This document shows, piece by piece, positions 38,151 to 49,499 of a stretch of 64,000 bases of DNA (positions are counted from its first letter, which is position 1; each line of letters begins with the position of its first letter). The position numbers were made by a program, and so were the translations under genes. A model generated the notes under the pieces. It had not been told where the DNA came from. It did not search any database and saw nothing but the letters and a program-made list of their open reading frames with translations. The stretch lies in NCBI GenBank assembly GCA_023362775.1, contig JALMGJ010000013.1, positions 26,266,274 to 26,330,273 of the forward strand, given 5' to 3'. The DNA comes from Charina bottae. Taxonomy: Eukaryota; Chordata; Lepidosauria; Squamata; Charinaidae.

Positions 38151-39060
38151 ATATAGAGTCCAAGTGGCCATAGAAACCTAATACAGTGAGAGGGTGACTT
38201 CATTCTTGGCTTTCATCCCCATTTCCCCACCAACTCAGGCCAGGGCATTCTGTCCAGGCTCAGAGACAGCGTTCTCACCGCTGGCATTTCTGCCCGAGCT
38301 CTACCAAGGAACAGTCATTCGGTGGACACGGAAACGGAGACATGCCCTGCCCAGTTGCTCCTATCAGCAGGAAATCCGCACCATAAAATTCTAACCCAGG
38401 CATCGATTAGGGTGTGCCAAATGCAGAAGCTGAGCCAGGGAGTGGCATTGGAGAGGGGGGGGGGGTCAGCAAATAACTTTGCAGGTTTTTTTTTGGGGGG
38501 GGGGAATGCCTGGCTGAACAAGCTGACAGAGGTGAATGGAAACTGACTTGGAAGCGAAGGGCCGGGCAGCTCGGTTAATTGGGGCAGAGGGCACGATGGC
38601 GCTGGGGAAACAGCAGGGAGGTAAAGGCGGGAGCAGATGACTCGGCATTTGCAGCTGTGCCCTGCTGCTTGGACTCTGCCCGTGGGTGTACAAATTGCAG
38701 AAGGGAGAGGGAGCAAAGACTCAGGGACGGGACCAGCCGCCGCCGCCGCCCGCACACAGCTGTAAAGCGCGTATTCTCTCGAAGGCCCCGGATTTCTCTT
38801 AAACTGAACCGCGGAATCACGTTGCTGTTGCTGCTGACGTCCACGCTGCTCCCGCAATCAGGATGGTGCCCCAGGAGGCCTGGGCTCCCTTTCTAAAGTT
38901 GGCCCCAAGTCTAGAAGCCCCCCCCCCGTTTCACTTCCTGGCTGCTAGCCCTGCTCTGGCAAAGAGCGGCAGGCAAAGGACAGTAAATTCGAATCGTTTT
39001 CTGTCGGGAAAGGTGGTGGGAGGCGGGCAGAGCCGTGTCAGCTACAGCGATAAGGAACAT
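38151..39060. other. Unassigned intergenic sequence between LGALS4 and ECH1
   Basis: A GC-rich patch (about 38560-38860) with a CCGCCG run and no splice-flanked open frame that I can support. Two poly-G runs (38455-38466, 38495-38504). No gene called. Confidence 0.5.
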
Positions 39061-39069
39061 CAGGTAGCC

Positions 39070-39245
39070 TGCTTTCCGACTGGCACATTTTATTTTAAAT
39101 AATCTGCCTCGGAATAAAATGCACTAGTCGGAAAAGGTGCTGGTCCTCTCCTTCTCGCTTCAGCTCACGAAAGCTTCCGCTTTTAAATAAAATTTGGTAG
39201 TCGGAAAAGTTGCTACCGGACTGCTGGTTTTTTTCTGTCTCAGTG
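39070..39245. repeat. Old dispersed amniote repeat, two partial copies
   Basis: The blocks AATAAAATGCACTAGTCGGA and AATAAAATTTGGTAGTCGGA, with CTCACGAAAGCTTCCGC between them, resemble a repeat common in sauropsids that reads ACGAAAGCTTATGCTC...TTAGTCTCTAAGGTGCCAC. Recognised from memory, so tentative. Confidence 0.4.
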
Positions 39246-39433
39246 GAGAAGAAGAGCGGTTTCCTATTTCTTTCCTTTTCTGCATGACCTTCCATCGCAT
39301 TGTAAATTCATGACCGAACCCTTAAAAAAAAAAAATAATGAGCGTGGTGCTGGGCTTTTTGGGAAACAGCAGTTGATACATAAGCAACCAAATAAAGATC
39401 CAAGGTAGGCACTGCCGCATAATTAAAACAGTA

Positions 39434-39439
39434 TTTAAT
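39434..39439 (-). terminator. ECH1: Candidate ECH1 poly(A) signal
   Basis: ATTAAA on the minus strand about 270 bp after the stop. Another AATAAA-type site lies further away near 39087. Confidence 0.35.
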
Positions 39440-39708
39440 CTTTGTTAAAATCAGGTTTCGGCGTCTGTTTAACATTAATATGTTCTGCTGCTGCTAACCT
39501 GCACGCTTGGGAAAAAGCACTCCATTTCGAACGGGTGTCCTCGCTTCCCAGCGCCCCTACAAAATCGCCACGTGGGCTGGAAGGGACAGGCAGGCGGCGG
39601 CGTGATTCCAAGGCACTTGCTCCTGCTGCCGCGCTGCCTCCCGGGATCCAGGCTCAGGCCCTGCAAGGCAAGAGCGCGAGCCCTGACTGGGTCGGGCACC
39701 GGCTCCAC

Positions 39709-42700
39709 CTACAATTTGGAATAGACCACCTGCTTGGGACCTTTCTTCTCCATAACCGCTTGGGCGGACTTAATGATGTCTTCGGTCTGAAGCATGCTCA
39801 TGTTCCAGGTGGCCTGGAGAAGAGAAGAGGAGCGTCAGAACGCAGGCGGGAGCCAGAGAAAGCGACTCCCCCCTGCTTTCCCGGGAATCTCCCAGGGTGC
39901 GTGTCGCTCTCGCGTCTCAGCCCTGCCCTAGGAACGGCCTCTCCCCTGACCTCCGCGAAGCCCCAACCCTCTTGGCCTTCTGCAAGGCGTGGAAACCGGC
40001 GTTGTCCCCCCAGGCGTTGGGGCCCGGAAGCTGGTGGAGCCGAACATAAGCATTGGCGAGTTAGTTATGCAGTGCTTTGGTGATGGCACAATGATTATTT
40101 TTCTTTGTATTTTTTTGGTTTGGGTTACAGAGGGTGTTAAATGCTGTTTTTTCCTCTTACGAATGGGCTGCTAGCGCAGAGTTATTTATACAGCAGAGGT
40201 GGCCATGTACATTTCTACACAAAGCGAGAGAGACAGATGCGTCAAGAGTTAACTGAATGCAGGGACCCCAGTTCCACCCCAACCCCCAACAGCACATTTT
40301 GAATAGTGCTGGCCGCTCTGAATTCTGCCCACTCCTTCCCAAGCTGCCGATGCTCAAGGGGGGAAAACGCTTTAATATCTCGGTTATCCGGCGTTAAGCC
40401 GGAGACCTTCCAACGTGCAAACCACGGGCTCCTGGTATGAAGAAGGCCACCACTCACCATGTACTTCAAGCCTTCAGGCACCGAATGGTCTCTGGAGTAA
40501 ACGAGGTTGATTTTGCTACCTTGCACAGCGACTGGGCTCTTGCTGGCGATTTCGGTGGCCAGATCAAAGGCGCCCTGCAGCATGGACTCCTGGTCTCGGA
40601 ACACCCGGCTGAGAGAGGAGGAGAACGATGTACCCCGAGCCAGAGGAATTTCTGAGATTTGGGCAGCTTCCTCCGGCCCAAGAACGCAAGCGTTGGATTT
40701 GGGGGTTTCAGGGGAACGGCATTCTAATGCATCTGGAAATGGTGGCATTAGGGGTCAGACCATCCTATTTTAATTTTTCAGCCCAAAGGGAATTGGAGAA
40801 AAACCTTACAATCTGGCTCGACAATCTAGCCCGGAGTTTCTCAACCTCAGCAACTGGAAGAGGTGTGGACTTCAACTCCTGGAATTCCCCAGCCAGCAAA
40901 GCTGACGGAATTAATACATGTCCCGATCGCAGAAGTTTCGGCAGATGACAGCACTCACCCAACCACGCCTGGTCTTGAAAGCCAAGCAGGGGTTAGGCCT
41001 GGTTAGTTCCTGGATGAGAAAACAGCCAGGAAATCCCACGGGGCTAGATTAGACGGGGAAGCCCAAGGCAATCTTGGGAGAATGCAAGGCAAACCTGTTC
41101 TGTGGATGCATCCAGGAAATCAGCCAGACTGCGCTCGATTTGAGGTGGGTGTGTGTGTGGGGTCTTTTGCAAGGGGGCAGAAAAACTCAGATAATATTTG
41201 GTGTTTCAATGGGGGCTACTAGAAAGGACCTTGTGGTGTGTCTGCAGTTCCCAGGGGAGGGAAGAGTTCTTGGCCATTTCACATCTGGGGGCCAAGATAC
41301 CATCTGTAGGGAGAGGAGGGGCCACGTTGGGGATGGGGTGATAATGCGAAGCCGACACATGAACAGAGCCAGAATTTTTAGCACTTTGGGGTGGGAGACG
41401 GGGGCGTGTTCTTTTTAACTGTTCTCATTCCACTTGACAATATGCTTTCAAGTTTCCTGCCTCAACGAGATGGGAAACCAGGTGCCTGGTTTTGACAAGG
41501 AGGCTGAGTGGAAACACAAGCCTGGGAAAGGTCTGCAGCCCCCGTCCTCGGCTTCGAGGCAGACTCACCTGACGAGGCCGCAGCTCTCCGCCTCCGGGGC
41601 CATCAGCTTCCTGGCGGTGAAAGCCAGCTCGCTCACGAGGCTGCACAGAGCACATCAGCAGCGGGGTTCAGAGAGATCTCAATCACAAAGAGCAGGCAGG
41701 CTTTTGGGGGGGCAGGAGCTGTTGGGGGCCAACTGTCTGTCCATCCCCCGGAGTGCATTTGGGGAACCGGCCTTTGACACCGTCGCTGGCTTCCCTTGAT
41801 GCTTGAGGCGCAGTTCAGGGGGGCTCCTGTACCTCCCAAACCTCAGACCCAGCTCGTCTGAGCAAACTACGGGCTGGGCGTTCCTGGCTCTCTCCGAGCA
41901 GAGACGGACTCAAATCGGCCACTTCCCAAAGCAGGGGAAGCGGCGGTCCCTTCTTTGCAAGGTGAGGAAGGGCGCCGAGCTGAAAGGGAGCGAAGCCCTC
42001 ACCTCCGATTTCCAATGATCCGTGGCAAACGCTGCAACGTGCCAACGTCGGCTGCCAGCCCAATGTCCACTTCCTGAAGAAAGAGGAACAGGGAGAAGGC
42101 TGGTCGGGCAGGGGCATCCACTGAGCTGAGATCTACTCAAAAGGATGATGTGGGCGCTGAGATATCACTTGCCTTAAATATTCGGGTGCAACTATGCAAT
42201 GCAAGTACAAAGGGAGAAGTCGAAGTTGGTCATTTCCCCCCCCCCCCCCCGTGTAAACCCACGTCTGGCAAGCCCATGGACTGAAATAAGCAAGCGTATG
42301 TTTACTTGTGCATGTGCATGCATGTGTAAAAGAGCAACCCAGAGGGAGACAGAGACCAAGGAAGGGAGTATATTGTGCTTTGTTAGCATCGTTGATGCTT
42401 CTTAAGTAGATGTTTCTAGAGCAAAAATGTGTCACTGCGAACCCACCTTAACCTGGAACCAAGCATCTTGGGTACAGTAGCGGATATCGCAGGCCGAAAT
42501 GAGATCCATGCCTGCAAAGGGACAAGATCAACAGTCTAGTTCACGCTTGTTTAAACGGTTTTACACTTTTCTATCCCACCTTTCTTCCGCTAAAGCAGCC
42601 TAAACTGAAGGAGGGGCCAGACTATCTACAATTGCAGAGCTTTCCAAACTGTGTGTCGGGACACATTAGTGTGTCGGCTGCAGTGTCTGGGTGTGTTGTG

Positions 42701-45700
42701 GCTGCTGCTGCCTCCGAGCCCTGCCAGGATTCCGCACAGGTCCTAGTGCCTGCCTTGTGCCCTGCTGCAAGAGAGTGTTGCGAAATGATGCATGTCTAAA
42801 AAGTGTGTCACCAACGTGAAAAGTTTGGAAAGCTCTGGACTATTGAGTCTACCTGACCCGGCTTCAAGCAAGATCCTGCGTTGCTTGTCCTCTGGCCATC
42901 CCCAGGGAGTCAGGTGTTGCAACAGCCCGTATTCGTGATTCGTGGAAAGAGACTCAATGCCCCATAGGTCTGCAACATCCAATGAGACTGGCCTGCAGTG
43001 CATTAGCTTTTTCAAAAGTTCTTTTTAAACAGCTAAGATCGTTGGCTAGGCAGGGCATGTCTGAGAGATAGGGTTCCCTTCTTCCATGGGCAGAAAGAAA
43101 TGGCAACATGGTGGATGCATCAGCCAGAAAGACAGCGTCCTCTCCCTTCCAGAACTTTTCACTCAGAGACCACAGAATCCTATCCAGGCTGACAAAGAAA
43201 TCCCATAGCATTCCCAGAGTTTGCCTGTGCTTCTCAGCAAAGAGATAAAGATGCAGCTTCATGAATTAAGTAATGCAGTTATTGGATCAGTTTAATCAGG
43301 TGAAAGACTTGTACCCTTGAACAAAGCAAGATCATGCTGTTTCGTTTCTGTAATTCAAAAGGGCTTTATTTTATTTATTCAATTTATATAGCCGCCCATC
43401 TCAAACCAGTGACTCTGGGTGGCTAACAATAATAAAAACAATCAAACAATAAAAACAAAGTTGCAGAATTTGCAGTTTCCAGAGCCAACTCATGCAACTT
43501 GCCAGTGCTGAAAAATTCATTTTGCTTTAAGGGTGCCTGTGAGTTCCTCGGGATCAGTTTATAGGGCAAAATGTGTGCCTCAAATCCTGCAGAGGCTTAC
43601 ACCCTCCCTTTCCGCCCTTGAACACCTGAACCCCCTCCCAAACCAGCTCCTGGCCCACCCTCTTTGGGAGGGCAACCCTCGACATGCTGCCAGTTGGCAG
43701 AAGCTGCCCATTTCTGTCCCGAATCATCGCTTAAAACCTGTATGTAAATTCTTGGAGAAACCACCAACAGATCAAGAGACCTCTGATCTGCTGGACTGTG
43801 TACCATTTATTTACTGATATCATTTCTACACAATCACACCATGCCTACTAGGAAGAAACTAAATCAGCGCATTTTCATTTCTCACCACGCTGGCATGGGA
43901 AATGCATGTCAAGGTCTTCAGAACAGATTCTGTGCTTAAAAAAACCAACTGCCTACCCTTAAAAAACAGGGGAAAACAAACAAGGGATTGTACATCCCTC
44001 CCATCTTTGTGAACCAAAGTCCTTGAGCCCTCACCTCCAAAACTATTAATGCCGGTGTGTTTAAAAAAAGGAAAAGGTTCCCCCCGCACATTTGTGCAGT
44101 CGTGTCCGACTCTAGGGGCCGGTTGCCAACCTAGCCGGTGTGTTTGGGGAGGGGTTAAAAAAGTCAAGATGGTGGCCATGACCATACTATTAAACTCCCC
44201 TCATCTTTTACATACGCTGCACATGGTCCCGGCCACTCCTCTTGCATTTTTTGAACCTCATCCGTATGGACCCCTCTGGGTGAACTCAGCCATGCAAAGG
44301 TTACCCACTCTGCTAAACAACTCGATACCTTTAATCCTGCAAGGGATATCGTTTGCTAATGTTCATTCTTTCCTCTTATTTCTACATCCACAACGCCACT
44401 CTTTAACTCAGACTTTCTCAACCTTTTGACCCTGGAGGAACCCTTGAAACATTTTTCAGGCCTCAGGGACCCCCTGCACATTCAGGCTGAAATATGGGCC
44501 AGAAGTTACAAAATTATTACCTTCGTTTCATGGGTAGGCCTGTCTAGATGCCTTAACAGTGTCCTTAAACTGAAAACAAAGAATGAAACTTACCTCTTTC
44601 ATGTGAAGTTGCCTGAATTTGAAATATTTTTAAAATAAATGGTGATCTCCCAGGGAACCCCTCGTGACCTCTCGCGGAACCCGAGGGCTCCACGGAACCC
44701 TGGTTGAGAAACCCTGCCCTAAACCCTAACACTTGGTTTACAGATCCCAATGGCTGGATTCCCGCAACATGCTAAGGTAAAACCAAAGCAATTGCATCAT
44801 GTCCAAGCAGGATGGAGCCATAGTTGGTCTCATCACGAGACCAACTATGGCTCCATCCTGCTTGGACATGATGCAAATGCTTTGGTTTTACCTTAGCATG
44901 TTGCAAAATGGCGGTCTTGTGGAAGAAGGAAAGGATCTCTAGTTTATGAAAACAAAGGTGGATCCTGATATCAGGACTAGACTAAGACGGAGTTAGTGAT
45001 TCAGTGTACTGTGGAAACGCAGCCTGTGAGGTTAGTATACATTCAAGGCAGTTGCTGCGTGAGCCCAGGCAATAGTTTTTAAATAAATCGTGATCTCCCA
45101 GGGAACCCCTAGTGACCTCTTGCGGAACCCGACGGTGCCACGGAACCCTGGTGGAGAAACCCTGCTTTAACGGAAATCCACAGTTGTGGGGCGAGCACCG
45201 GTACGTCAACCAAAAATTAGCCCAGGGTGCCGATTATTGATAACCCAGTTCCAGGAACTGATGGGACATCGAGTGAGAGGTTCAGCCACGCGTGAGTTGT
45301 AGGGCTTACCTCCTCCGATGCAGGCCCCGTGAACGGCAGCGATGACGGGTTTTGGACACTGAAAAGCAGAGAGGCCATTAGCTGGGGGGGGAAGTGATCT
45401 GTCGGCACGCCTGCCCAACCGGAGCCCCTCAGGCCAGGCACCTTCTCCAGGACCGTGAACGACTCCTGATAGTCTCGGATCTTCTTGCGGATGTTCCACG
45501 CTTTCCGGGCCACGTCGTCACCTTCTGCCATCAGGAAAACACTGCCCATGTCCATGAGGTCAATGCCTGGAGAAGGGCAGGGATGAAGAAGAACAGGGAT
45601 GGCCGTGGCCTTCCGGGCTCAAGAGTCTCACACCTGCCCATTCATTCTAAGCCACGGCTTGCCCGGCTCCCTTCAGCTGACTAAGCCACAGTGGGCTACT

Positions 45701-48700
45701 TTATTTAATTGGGCTACTTTATTTAAATGCATTATTTAACTCCTGAAAACAAGGCTGCAAACGTGAGGCCTGGAGACCATCTGGCCCTGGAGTTCCCTCC
45801 AAAGCTGGTGGGATCAACATTTTGGATCCCATTTGGCTACTTGGACTCAGCAGCATGAGCAGAATCATGACCTTATCCTGCAGGTGTTGAAAGTACCCCC
45901 GTTTCTCCTTAAAACTCATGACTCCCTCCCACTCCGGAAGCTTTGGAAGGGGGCCAGGCGAACCTGCCCTAAACCAAGGTTTACAGTATAAACGGCAAGG
46001 GTTGGCTTTCCCGACATGCAATGCTAAGCCAAAAGGGACTTTGTGTGACTTCCAGCATCCCGTGTGAAAGAACTCTGAATCTGGCAGCGCTGAAAGTTTG
46101 ATATGGAATCCTATCTAGGAAAAAGATTCCAAGAAGTCAGGTCTACGCCGGCCGGCCCCTTGCTAGATTTTCCTGATCTAGAGACAAGGACTCTCGTCGG
46201 CCACAATGCCTCTTTTCTTCCTACCTGAAGTAAACAGTTTCCCAGCGCCCGATATCACCACCACGTGGCATTCCGAGTCCTGGGCAATCTTGTTGAAGCA
46301 CTCGACCATCTCTCTACGACAAGAGAAGACCGTATCGGACTGAGATGCTTGGAGAACTGAGGTTGCAGGCAAGCTAGCTTAGATTTCTCACAAACACACT
46401 TGAACGAGTGTAATGACTGAAGGCGTTTTCCTGTGACAAGTTGAAGGCACAGGACCAATGGGGCAGTAAGGGGGCGCGGTGGCTCAGCGGTTAAGATGCC
46501 AGGCTTGTCGGCCAGAGGGTTGCAAGTTCGGCGGTTTGAAACCCGAGCGCTGCACGACGGAGTGAGCTCCCGCACTCGCCCCAGCTCTTGCCAACCTAGC
46601 AATTTGAAAGCATGCAAATGCAAGTAGATGAACAGGTACTGCTCCAGCGGGAAGGAAACAGCGGGTGCAGTGTAGACTAGCCCCCCGTGGTGCACCCCGG
46701 GCAACGTGACAGGCTAAATAGTCTACACAGCCGGCTGCTGGACCTCACAAGGGATTTCCCAGCAAGAAAAAAATGCCATGTGAAATAACAATAATGGGGC
46801 AGGGCAACCCTGACTTAATCTGCCCTGAGGAAGCCACATAAAAAAGGAGCATCCCATTTTTAGTCTGGCTACTTCAGAACACGCGAACGATTGGATGTTA
46901 GAAGCAAAGCCAAATGTCCCTCCGCTTCTCCCGCCGGGCAGCCCAGGCCTCCCTCTGTCCCTGGGACTTCAGCCACCGGCGCAAATGAAACGCGATTCCC
47001 TGCTACCTCCAAAAGGCGACATTCATGGCATTCCTTTTCTCAGGACGGTTGAGCTCCACGTGCAGCACTTTCTCACGCACCCGTTCCAACTTCAAGGTCT
47101 CATAGCTGGGCAAGGAATTGGACTGCTGCTGTTGCTGCTGCTGCAGCTTTGACGCCATGATCCCGAAGCCACGACAGGGAGCAGGACGAACTGAGAGATC
47201 TGGGAGGAGGAACGGACTATTAGCGGCAGCGGGAAGAGCTCTGCCCTGAATGGAAATTCATCTGGGCTCAGCCATAAAGTCCACGCATGCAGGCAGGAGG
47301 GAAGATGGGCCGGGCTCTGGGCGCCTTCAGTTAGGCGGTGTCATCGAGGGGGACCTCCGGAAAGGCCCCCCCCCCCGAGATCCAGAGGGCTCCACGTTCA
47401 GGAAGCTACTGAAGCCTTGGCTCTCCCCACAAGCTTTGGGGCAGGATGACGGTTGAGCCTCGGTTGGATGGAGGTTTCGTTCATCCATCTGTCCTTGGGA
47501 TGCTCACGTCTTCTTCTCTATTGTATTATTTGCCACCCGGGATTATTAGGGTTCGGGCACCCTCTGAATTGTATAATAAACAAACGAACAAACTTTAAGT
47601 CCCTGGTGATTCCAGAGGGGCTGTCTGAAACTCTGAAGTCACGAGTTAGAGGCCTGTCTTAACGCCATGGTCTCTCGAAGCCCCCTCCCCTCCCCGCCGC
47701 GAAGCCTTGGCTCTAGCCAGGCCCCTCTCCCCCCTGCTCAGCCACAGAAGCTCCCTGGGAGGCTTAATGAATCCCAAAGCTTCGGCTACTTGGCCAGGAT
47801 TCTCCAAAGGAGCATGACGGGACCGATCTACCTTCTTGCTCCTGAAGACACCCTTCTTTTTCTTTGGCAGTGCCTAGAACTGCCTCGAATCACCGGAAAA
47901 TGAACTGCCGTGGTTGGAACACCCCGAAGGAGAGGTGGGCAAACTCCATGCCTAGAAATTGCGGAACTCTTCAGCCTAATTCCAAACTTCCTGGGCAAGA
48001 GATCGGTTTGCGCCCCTGGTGAGAATGAGGTGGCCTTTCTTTGCAGGACAGCAAGGAGTTTCTGGCAGAGGAGGAGGTGCCAGGGACCCTCACCGCTCCT
48101 GAGCCCAGTCACTTGCACTGCCTCCCTCGGTCCCAATTTTCCTGGGAAAACATCCTGCCTGCCCTGTTTTGTAACTCCACCGCAGGCAAAGGGATTAACT
48201 GAGCAGCCGACGGCAAATGACGATCAGCAGCCTGATCGTCAACGGGAGAGGGGTGCAAGCTGCATGCATCGCATGCAAAAAAACCAAGGTGGGAAGAGCA
48301 GGACGGGACAGGACAGGAAAGGCAGCAGCAAGCAGGGAAAGCAGGATGGGGGAGCCGGGTGGCTGCCAGGCTCCAAACGGCTCTGCAATTCGGAGGACGC
48401 GCAAACGCAAGCCGGGATGATGACACTTTCCTGGAGTTTGGCCAGAGTGAGTTCGTGGGTGGATCAGAGCCACCTGGCTGGGGATTTGGTGGGGCGAGAA
48501 CTCGGGGCAGGCTTTCGCGTGGAGGGCAAAGGACGGGGAGGACACCCACCCTCCTCATCGTCCCCCCCGCCCCGCCCGAAGCTGAAGGGCTGCGAGGCAG
48601 ATGGGGGGGGTGATTCTGCTCCCCACCCCGCCTCGCCGCCCTTCAGCTGCTGGGGGTGATTCTGCTCCCCGCAACCCCAGGCAAGCTCTGCCCGGCGAGG

Positions 48701-49062
48701 AGGACGCATCTGCCACCCTGGCCCCTCCAACATGGGCCCCTCCAAAGCAAGCCTCCTTCTCCCCAGCCGGCTGAGGATGATGGGCATTGAAGTCCAACGC
48801 CTTGGGAGCTTGCGCGGCTGGTTGGGGTTAGGAGGGGGGCAGCTGCCGGGGGGAAGGGGGCAGGAAGGGGGAGCGGAGGGGCAGGAAAGGGTTAGGAGGG
48901 AAGTCAGGAAGAGAAGCGGGGGGCATTGAGACGCCGGGGGGGAGTCAGCGGGGGCCAGCGGCTCACAGCGGAGGAAAGGAGCGAAGGGGGGGACTGGGGA
49001 GGAGGGGAGATGGCCCACTCACGCCTCCGCAGCAGCCTCCCGACAACTCCCGCCGCCGCCAT
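39709..49062 (-). CDS. ECH1: Delta(3,5)-Delta(2,4)-dienoyl-CoA isomerase (complete)
   Basis: Ten coding exons on minus: 49023-49062 (ATG), 47007-47199, 46225-46313, 45442-45566, 45310-45358, 42447-42511, 42003-42073, 41569-41640, 40458-40608 and 39709-39813 (TAG). They join in phase to 319 residues (human 328). The enzyme shifts double bonds of 3,5-dienoyl-CoA to 2,4-dienoyl-CoA in oxidation of odd-position unsaturated fatty acids. It has the crotonase fold: RPEKRNAMN, VVISGAGKLFTSGIDLMDM, CPKPVIAAVHGACIGGGMDL and EVDIGLAADVGTLQRLP. Asp168, Glu188 and Asp196 have the same spacing as rat catalytic Asp176, Glu196 and Asp204. The N-terminus MAAAGVVGRLLRRHLSVR is basic and acid-free, like a mitochondrial presequence, and the C-terminus SKL is a peroxisomal signal. 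A seven-Gln run follows MASKL. The first intron falls inside the presequence. Confidence 0.97.
40826..40904. mobile_element. Family A MITE, single arm
   Basis: AGTTTCTCAACCTCAGCAAC and GTGGACTTCAACTCCTGGAA. Confidence 0.8.
40955..41085 (+). mobile_element. 5S rRNA-derived SINE fragment
   Basis: GGTCTTGAAAGCCAAGCAGG and GGTTAGGCCTGGTTAGTTCC, then TGGATGAGAAA and CCAGGAAATCCC follow the 3' half of 5S rRNA, more diverged than the copy at 13886. ECH1 intron. Confidence 0.65.
42635..42837. mobile_element. hAT-like MITE, family H
   Basis: Inverted ends CAGAGCTTTCCAAACTGTGT and ACGTGAAAAGTTTGGAAAGC then TCTG, with inner GTGTGTCGGGACAC and AAGTGTGTCACC. The duplicated unit at 3943-4085 comes from a relative. 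Confidence 0.8.
42743..43262 (-). pseudogene. Unidentified coding-like remnant in ECH1 intron
   Basis: Two overlapping minus-strand frames (43262-42954 and 43015-42743) read continuously if one frameshift is allowed. They include FAEKHRQTLGMLWDFFVSLD, LSDMPCLANDLSCLKRTFEK and EYGLLQHLTPWGWPEDKQRR. The composition looks protein-like rather than random, and the part near PCLANDL resembles hAT-transposase-derived proteins. I cannot name it. Probably a decayed transposon or retrocopy. Confidence 0.3.
43363..43455 (-). mobile_element. CR1/L2-like LINE 3' end fragment
   Basis: On minus: AGCCACCCAGAGTCACTGGT, GAGATGGGCGGCTATATAAA, then an AATAAAAT tail. Confidence 0.7.
44069..44138 (-). mobile_element. 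Sauria-type SINE, internally deleted remnant
   Basis: GAAAAGGTTCCCCCCGCACA and GTGCAGTCGTGTCCGACTCT (tail), then a jump straight to TTGCCAACCTAG from the body. Confidence 0.75.
44140..44290. mobile_element. Family C MITE, left part
   Basis: GGGGTTAAAAAAGTCAAGATGG-type left block (the family's AAAAAAGTCAAGATGG), interior diverged, right end unclear. Confidence 0.55.
44408..44716. mobile_element. hAT-type MITE, family B
   Basis: CAGACTTTCTCAACCTTTTG to CCTGGTTGAGAAACCCTG, full length. No clear target duplication seen. ECH1 intron. Confidence 0.85.
44764..44904. mobile_element. Nearly perfect 68-bp hairpin, family F MITE
   Basis: Arms 44764-44831 and 44837-44904 are inverted copies with a single mismatch and a 5-bp loop (ATCAC). 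The outer end is GCAACATGCTAAGGTAAAAC and the inner end ATAGTTGGTCTC. Diverged relatives with ACATGCTAA or ACATACTAG ends occur near 18000 and 61925. Confidence 0.95.
45065..45165. mobile_element. Family B MITE, right-end fragment
   Basis: AAATCGTGATCTCCCAGGGA to CCTGGTGGAGAAACCCTG. Confidence 0.8.
46468..46722 (+). mobile_element. Sauria-type SINE, 5' two-thirds
   Basis: GGTGGCTCAGCGGTTAAGAT (A box), GGCGGTTTGAAACCC (mutated B box) and CACTCGCCCCAGCTCTTGCC body. The BovB-like tail is replaced after about 46650. Confidence 0.85.
47335..47595 (+). mobile_element. CR1-clade LINE 3' end, diverged
   Basis: A short frame TFRKLLKPWLSPQALGQDDG matches the C-terminus of the LINE at 36330-37022. It is followed by a 3' UTR ending GAATTGTATAATAAACAAAC. 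ECH1 intron 1. Confidence 0.5.
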
Positions 49063-49320
49063 GGGACCCCGCTCTCCGACCGTAGGCTGGGGGAAGCGGC
49101 GGACGTACCAGTGAGTAGCTGGGCTAGACGGGCTCCGCCTCTCCGGAGGGAAGAGCAGCATCTGCCCTCCGCCTCTATAACCGGACAGGTCGGGCGCCGC
49201 TCTCGACCGCCCCCTCCTGGCCGAAAGGGCACGCTTGGGCGGGGAAAGTGAGGATTGACGTGCCTGCGGCGGCGAGGAACATCTGCGCGCATCCTTCGCC
49301 AGCGTGGCTAGGAGGGGGCC
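48540..49320 (-). promoter_or_regulatory. ECH1: ECH1 CpG-island promoter
   Basis: GC-rich, CpG-dense sequence spans the ECH1 first exon (49023-49062) and its flanks, with GC-box-like runs. No TATA box is seen. It fits a housekeeping promoter. Confidence 0.7.
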
Positions 49321-49383
49321 TGCTGGGAGTTGTAGTCTACCTCGAAGGAGTAAGCTGGCTCATGGATCGACCTTCTACTCATG

Positions 49384-49494
49384 TTTCTGAACCTCGACAA
49401 CTTTTAGATGCGCGGACTTCAACTCCCAGAATTCTTGCTGGCTGGGGAATTGAAGTCCACGCATCTAAAAGGTTCAGAAACACTGTTCTAACCC
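49384..49494. mobile_element. Palindromic MITE, family A
   Basis: GTTTCTGAACCTCGACAACT to AAAAGGTTCAGAAACACTG around TTGCTGGCTGGGG. Lies between ECH1 and HNRNPL. Confidence 0.85.
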
Positions 49495-49499
49495 AATAA

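Noticed and set aside
38579..38896. GC-rich patch with a 105-codon frame between LGALS4 and ECH1
   Set aside because: No splice sites, no domain, no partner exon; could be an unlinked regulatory CpG patch.
46255..46704. 149-codon minus-strand frame overlapping an ECH1 exon
   Set aside because: Mostly a reversed SINE joined to antisense of the exon; the real ECH1 frame is different.
47910..48659. 249-codon plus-strand open frame
   Set aside because: Lies in ECH1 intron 1 in GC-rich sequence, low complexity, no domain; treated as chance.
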